From NCBI RefSeq assembly GCF_022201045.2, contig NC_068558.1:39265501-39329500 (forward strand): a DNA stretch of 64,000 nt, in the 5' to 3' direction. Below the pieces are notes generated by a model. The model searched no databases. It was given only the letters and a program-made list of their open reading frames with translations, and was not told the origin of the DNA. The position numbers and the translations under genes were made by a program. Shown piece after piece: positions 58,315 to 64,000 of this stretch (within the stretch, counting starts at the first letter, position 1; every line of letters starts with the position of its first letter). Source of the DNA: Citrus sinensis (lineage: Eukaryota; Streptophyta; Magnoliopsida; Sapindales; Rutaceae).

Positions 58315-60631
58315 GGTAGCAACTACAACTAGCGAGTGCCGTGCCCGTGGTGGTGGTTGTTGTTAACTACACAATACATGGTTTTTTTTTTTTCCTACCT
58401 GTCAAAATGAGCATTTCTTTCTAGTGGACCGTCTCATCGAATTAGGGTCACTTTGGAATTACGATGTATGTCTGATGCTTGCTTCTACTTTTTGCCATTA
58501 AATAAGTTATTGAATAAAAAATACATTTAGATATTTGATAAATTATATTGTTGTTGCGGACGCTGTAAGTTTGAAAATAATAAAATATTTATTTAATAAA
58601 TTTTATTATAAAAATATTATTTTATTATATGGTTATCAAAATAGATATAAGTTTAAATTATTTTTTTATTTATATATTAAAATTTATGAAAGATGAGATA
58701 TAATTATCTTTCGTTAAAATAATAAAATTTTAGTAGAAACTTTAAAAAAAAAAAAAAGAGTGGCAGTTTATTTTCATAAGTTGTTTATAAAAATTAATTT
58801 CTACCAACAGCTTATTAAATAAATGACTTTTAGGAATTTTATTAAATACCATTTTTATCAGAATTTTTTTTAAAAAAAAAAACCACTTACAGCATTTTTT
58901 TTTATCTTTAGATCACAAACGGAGCCATTCAGAATATGCTGTCTGTACATAGATTTGGCAAACCTTTATACATACGGCATAATTGAATGACAGAAACATG
59001 TCATTGCAGTGAAAAGGAGGGGGCGTGGGGCCGCCAATGCAAAGCTGACACCAGCTGGCGATGAAAATGAATCGAATTTTGACCCTTTTCATTTACCACC
59101 ACCAGATTACCACAATATGACAATACTATTTGCTCTGGTTAGCTACCTTACTCGCAATTTTTATCATTTTATAATAATTCAATTTATTTGTTTGTTGAAA
59201 GTTGAACCCGAAAAATAATACAGGTTTCAATATTTCAACTTATAAATCCTACTTATTATTATTATTATTATTATCTCAAACTATGAGCTAAGTCAGGGTA
59301 ATGGTTTTTGAAAGAAGAAAAAAAAAAAAAAACTATGGTGTGTATATTTCCTAAAATGAATATATTTATTATTTGTCATATTAATAATAATATATTTTTA
59401 TTGCATGTTCAAATTATTTGCTATAGATTAAATATATTTTATGAAAAAATATATATATTGACACGTGTCATTTTCATGCATTTTAGATTTTTTTTGTTAT
59501 ATTATATTATTGCCCTTAACGTCAATAATTTTAACGATCAAAGTCTAGGTCAAATGGTCAATAGACCTTAAAGTAAAATTTTAAAATAATTTGAACTTTA
59601 TGTGCCGCCAAGTTTGTGAAACCTTTTTGGGTTTTTTTTTTTTTTTTTTTGGGTTTTGGGTCTATTGACATTAGCAGTAACATAGGGAGATCCTTTTCGG
59701 CAAGCAATAGGGACAACAAAATTATAAACCAAGGAACACTATCATGCCATTGAAACTCTTATGAGTTAGATCTAATGGTTAATCTAACAAATGGACAAAA
59801 TACAAGTAGTGCAAGGTAGCCGGATCCTATCTTATACTGTAATTAAGGTATGAATTATTTTTAGGTTAACTTAGCATTCTTAATTATTTCACTCATTTCC
59901 TTAATTTGAATAACCTCAACCATGCCCTCAAATTCGGAGGCCATAAAATCACAATTATAAAATGTGGTTTTTTTAACAAAATAGTTCTGAAAACACAATA
60001 ACTTATCTCTTTTGAAGCTCGCATGCGGGTTGATTAGCTATAAAATACTAAGACTTTTAATATTTTGATGCAGTATCATTTCCCATGATTTTAACTTTTC
60101 ATTTTTTTTAAGAAAAATATTTTAAGTTTTATTTTAAATTACGCGAGACTATTTATCAAATTACAATTCAAAGGATTACATTGGCTAAACTATAATTCTC
60201 TAATATTCGAGAGATGTCGGATATTAGATTACAACCCTCTAACGTTATCTAGAAACTTGAATTGCAGCCCTCACAATTGTCCGGACAGCGGATAAATACC
60301 TTTTTTAATATTTTTTAAATATAAAATGAGAAATATTAAACGCAAAAATACAAATAAATAGGTGACGGGACGCATGAAATAAATCAGTTTGAAATGGATG
60401 GTTGGGTTAACAAATGTTCACTCAAACAGCAAGAAGTCTCCGGCTAAGATTTTGTGCCATACTCTTCAAAGTTCATGCCACTTGTTTACGTGGGACCTCA
60501 GAAGGCACAACTTTAGGCGCTCATATTAATTGCACGTTTTACTTCTTCTTTTTCTGTTTGCCCCCACCCATTTTATAATGTCCAAAACTAGTAATTTACT
60601 CTTTTCATGTAAAGTATGAAATTGATAGCGT
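57903..60631. other. Promoter of the SNL6-like gene and intergenic DNA
   Basis: The first 400 bases are the likely 5' UTR/promoter of the minus-strand gene and include AG/CT-rich tracts. A plus-strand frame at 59009-59218 (RRGRGAANAKLTP... then a proline/Asp stretch) could be a stray exon but has no partner. T- and A-rich tracts lie at 59634-59653 and 59316-59331. No other gene found. Confidence 0.4.
58270..58311. repeat. (CT)n microsatellite
   Basis: About 18-20 CT units upstream of the SNL6-like gene start (reverse strand GA repeats). GA/CT tracts are common in plant promoters and may bind BPC proteins, but that is inference. Confidence 0.9.
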
Positions 60632-60640
60632 ATTATAAAA

Positions 60641-61176
60641 GGTTGGGCTATTTGAACCTACTAATTCATTTTATACACTCTCTTTTTATGTAAGAATTTT
60701 ATTATATAAATAGTATTTAAAAAATTACTTAATTAATCATTTCTTTTTTTTTTCTCTTCTCAATTCTTTTAGATATATTCTTTTTTAGTTACAAATAATT
60801 TATATCACTAATTAAGAAGAACAAAGCACACCATTTTAAAATGAAATTAACAAAATTTTATCGTGCATGAAAGTTAATTAATATAGAAATTAATTTTTAC
60901 CAAACACAAAATCTAATAAAAATCAAGAACAAATTCTTATATATAGAAAACATGAAATAGAGACCATAAAATATTAAGAAAGACCAAAAAAATAAACTTA
61001 AAAGAAAGTAAAACTGAACACTCAGTTTGCAGAATATGAGAGTAGAGAGAGAATACACAATTGTGAAGTAAAGAGAGAAAGAGGTTAGTAAATGATAATT
61101 TTAAAATTTTAACAACGAATTTCTTTTTTTAAAATGATTTTAGAGAGTAATTTAGTGGGTTCAAATAGCCTTACCC
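60641..61176. mobile_element. Mutator-type MITE with 9-bp duplication
   Basis: The exact direct repeat ATTATAAAA flanks the element (60632-60640 and 61177-61185). Inverted ends share GGCTATTTGAACC and CACTCTCT/TACTCTCT-like words; the left begins GGTTGGGC and the complement of the right begins GGGTAAGGC. No coding frame. The nine-base duplication points to the Mutator superfamily. Confidence 0.75.
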
Positions 61177-61185
61177 ATTATAAAA

Positions 61186-61866
61186 TTAATGTATATCAAA
61201 TTATCAATCAAACTTGCGGCGTTAGGTATCTAGATGATTCCAATATTAGCTAGCGCATAAAGTTGGTAGCTACAATGGTGTATTTATTGGTAATCACAAA
61301 ATCAGGCTTCAATATCTATTTTTTTCAAGAAATTATTTAAAGTGTAGATGTTCGCATTCACGTGCTTAGCAGGAGCTCGTATTGACATTTGGATTAGGAT
61401 CCTCTTGTGATCCTCATCCATACAAATAGCTATCTAATAATTGTAATAATCTAGTCCAAAATTAGCCTTTATAAGACACAGACATCTGCATTAGATATGA
61501 ACTTATCTTATTCCTAATTGATTCTTGAATTATTATTTTCGGCTTACTGAAATTAGAGATAAAACAAATTTCTCTAAACAAAATAAGGCCTTCACCGCAA
61601 AAACTCAAGAATCTGGCCATTGCGTAGTTAAAATTTTCATCTAGCTAAAACTCAGTTGTTCAGAATTTGAACCCTCAGTGTAGAAAATAATAAAATGAAG
61701 AAGATGAAAGGAGGGAGCCATTGCAAGTCAATAAGAGGAAATCAACTGCAGACTTCATAAAAGCAACCATGTGATGTGAGGAACAAAAATCTCATATTCG
61801 CTTTCGGAAAAAGGTTATATTAGTAGCTTGGCAAATAACACAAGTTAAGAGAAAAGGAATCAACCC
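61186..61866. other. Intergenic / 3' UTR of the PEPCK-like gene
   Basis: Downstream of the minus-strand stop codon at 61867. AT-rich, no other gene or repeat boundary recognised. Confidence 0.4.
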
Positions 61867-63867
61867 TCAAAATGAGAACCCCTTAGGTATTCCTCGGAAT
61901 TTGCTCAATAAGAAGCTCTTGTACTTTTCTTGAAGTTCCCCGCCTGAAAATAATGCAACAGTTCCCTTATTAACTTCGTTCATACCATTAAAACAGGGAA
62001 GGTATTAAAAGGACCGTCGGGCTACCTTTAGGTTCAAATGGTGGAAAGTTCTTCGCAAGCATTGATGGCACCATTTCCAGAAGATCTTTACCTAATAATA
62101 ATGGCAATCAATAGCAGTTATTTTTTATTATACATGGAAACGAAGTGGAAATAGGTGCACAGTTTTCTTTATGTGATCAGATATCATGCAGCGAAAAAAC
62201 AAGATGCTGCATTCCTTACTAAAAAGTTGTTCTATCCAAATACCAGCTAGTTTTAATTTATCCCTCTTATCTCTCTCTTGACTTACCGGTTATACTTGTT
62301 TCTCCTTTTTTGGCGTTAACAAGGTAGGACAAGATCTGGTGGTCTTTTAACTGTGGCCAAGTAAAATGATATATTAGAATCTAGTTCACATGAACAGATA
62401 AAACAAATGATAATTGATTTAAACACTGGTTCTGATAATTAACCTTGGACATAAAAGCCTTAGCAAGTTCCAATGCATCAATATAGGCAAACTTGCTGTA
62501 TGCAGGAAAGAACTTCCCATTTTGATAGCCAGCCAGAAAATGATAAGCTGCTTGTCCAGGAGAGAGCTTAGCTACAGAAGGGATGATTCCAGAACTGCAT
62601 AACAGAAAAAATAACAGCAAATTTTTTATGCCCAGCAACACAGGCCAATATATGATAGAAGAAAGGATTCTTGAAAACAAAGAACTGAGCATGATTCCAG
62701 AGAAAAATATACCCATTTTGGAGGGTGTCAGAAGTGTTAGCAGAGCCAGGATTTATAACATCTAATAAAACATTAGGAGAATTACACCTGAGAGTTTCTT
62801 TAGTCCTTATGCTAATGCATGATAAGTAAGGGCTTAAATGAAATTCATTGTTCTCCGTTTTCCAAACCTTGACTCATGTGGCAAATATCCCAAAAAACCA
62901 GTAGGTTAACAGAAATGTTGTTTGTGGTCGACATTTGAGTTCAGAAAAATTGCTGCTGGTCACACAATATCCTAAGTGTGTAGGTGTGGGAAACATCTTG
63001 GACTGCAAAGCCAATGAGAAATCCCATACTCCAGTAGAATGTTCCAAAAAAAAAAAAAAAAAAGAAGAGTCTATATGTAGTTTTTTACCCATCACATGAT
63101 GCAAGGATAGCAACAGTTGGCAATTTGAATGTATATGGGCCACCAGAATCTCCAGTCTGGAATAATGGTGCCACACCATGAGAAGAAACAATTACACCTG
63201 CATCTGCAGACACCAATAAATTGGCACATCTCTGAATGGTATCTTCAGGTGCAAATAAGAGAATCACAGAATCTCCAGACACTAGTAGCCTGAAATTTGC
63301 AACCGCTAAGTCTAAATGACAGATCGCATACTTGTTGCTGCTGCTACATAAATGATTAAAGATTAAACTATGCTACCTTGCACATAGAAGAAGGCCTCCA
63401 CGTGCAATTATAACAGGTCCAGACAAGGCAACTAGTGCTTCTTTGACACCATTTGCATCAGAGAAACCTTTACCACATAAGATGAGTGAAGAACGCTCAA
63501 TATCAGCAGCTATAAATCCATTATCTCCTTGAGCTCGAAGGCCAACAGCATTAACCACTCCTGGACTGGGGCCAAAAGTAAAAATTGGAATAATATTATT
63601 TTTTTGGTATTTATAATCTGTAAGAGACAGTAAACCAATGAATTGATAAAATCAACAACACCTTATAGATGTGGTAACATAAACTGTCAAAGGGCACGAA
63701 TCATGGGAAACAGCACGACTCGGTGTCTTCCAGAGAATGCTGGAAAGTTTCAACACGGCCGATGGACTATCACTTATCACACGTACTTTTGCATCACATT
63801 CTGAAGAAGAACCAACTGCACCGTCTTGAACAAAAACATTTGCAATGGATGACAAGTGAGCCGTAAC
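61867..63867 (-). CDS. Divergent phosphoenolpyruvate-carboxykinase-like protein (3' part of gene)
   Basis: The last seven exons on the minus strand: 63662-63867, 63377-63565, 63089-63289, 62444-62594, 62287-62350, 62026-62091 and 61867-61943; all phases agree up to the TGA. The N-terminus lies beyond the right edge. The order of motifs parallels ATP-type PEPCK: FVQDGAVGSS then KVRVISDSPSAV (compare the FVxDGxxGAD..VRVV region), DIERSSLILCGKGFSDANGVKEAL (compare the IGGTxYxGEMKKG region), SGDSVILLFAPEDTI (where PEPCK has the GLSGTGKTT P-loop) and [28 protein letters not shown] (compare GVLPPxxKLTxEQAMYHFxSGY). The P-loop residues are not conserved, so nucleotide-dependent catalysis as in true PEPCK is unlikely. 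Biological role unknown. The family call is from memory of motifs. Confidence 0.65.
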
Positions 63868-64000
63868 CTATAAAGACAAAAAATTAACAGTAACAATAAA
63901 TAAAATAAATGAAATAATTATGCATGGATGAAGATTCAACATATATTTTAAGCAACAAAATATGTCCCAATGAAGCAAGTTGGTGAATGCAAGATACAGG

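Noticed and set aside
59009..59218. Plus-strand frame RRGRGAANAKLTP...
   Set aside because: It could be one exon preceded by a TGCAG acceptor, but no neighbouring exon or homologue is apparent.
1..64000. tRNA, rRNA and CRISPR features
   Set aside because: None was recognised by eye. The TGGTATCAGAGC sequence at 47002 is a primer-binding site, not a tRNA gene, and the tandem array lacks the spacer structure of CRISPR.

Overview
This is a stretch of plant nuclear DNA, almost certainly from a eudicot. It is AT-rich, its genes have many exons with GT-AG introns, and its gene set is typical of flowering plants: a vacuolar SYP2-type syntaxin, a BPA1-like RRM protein, a cinnamoyl-CoA-reductase-like protein and a FAR1-domain fragment. 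Roughly 1-34 kb is dominated by transposons and repeats, and 35-64 kb is gene-rich. I could not fix the species. Layout, 1-34 kb: a small inverted-repeat element (170-311); a 2.6 kb hAT-type element with a perfect 8-bp target duplication (1302-3904) that seems to hold a second repeat; a multi-exon gene for a Ulp1-type (C48) cysteine protease of the transposon-associated plant family (about 6.1-10.2 kb); a PIF/Harbinger-type MITE (12149-12826); a 4.9 kb tandem array of a monomer of about 158 bp with higher-order structure (about 13.99-18.93 kb); a GCCCG-rich hAT element (19404-20065); a small LYR-motif protein gene (20645-20911, minus); a long-TIR Mutator-like element carrying a FAR1 DNA-binding-domain fragment (23.36-24.69 kb); another hAT-like element (24855-25677); and a nested transposon complex at 27.05-31.65 kb. 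In that complex a dead pogo/Tigger transposase element hosts a Harbinger-type element that captured part of a pTAC16-like plastid gene, and a Mutator-type MITE with a perfect 9-bp duplication. A Harbinger transposase relic follows at 33195-34333. Layout, 35-64 kb: a BPA1-like RRM gene (minus, 35356-38370) with an apparent single-base frameshift in the RRM; divergently, a SYP21/22/23-type Qa-SNARE gene (plus, 40817-48488), whose large intron 4 contains a retrotransposon relic and two inverted MITE copies; a NERD-domain protein gene (plus, 49457-54721) with a hAT MITE in intron 6; an SNL6-type cinnamoyl-CoA-reductase-like gene (minus, 55670-57902); a Mutator-type MITE (60641-61176); and the 3' part of a gene for a divergent phosphoenolpyruvate-carboxykinase-like protein (minus, 61867-63867, running off the right edge). 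The genes are independent eukaryotic transcription units, not an operon. The one neighbourhood that looks meaningful is the SYP2-BPA1 pair: from memory, all three Arabidopsis SYP2 genes (At5g16830, At5g46860, At4g17730) sit next to BPA1-family RRM genes (At5g16840, At5g46870, At4g17720), so the pairing seems to be ancient. Exon models were built by hand from splice sites and protein similarity. For the SYP2, NERD and SNL6-like genes the summed exon lengths are exact multiples of three; for the BPA1-like gene the sum is one base short, which agrees with the frameshift seen in the sequence.
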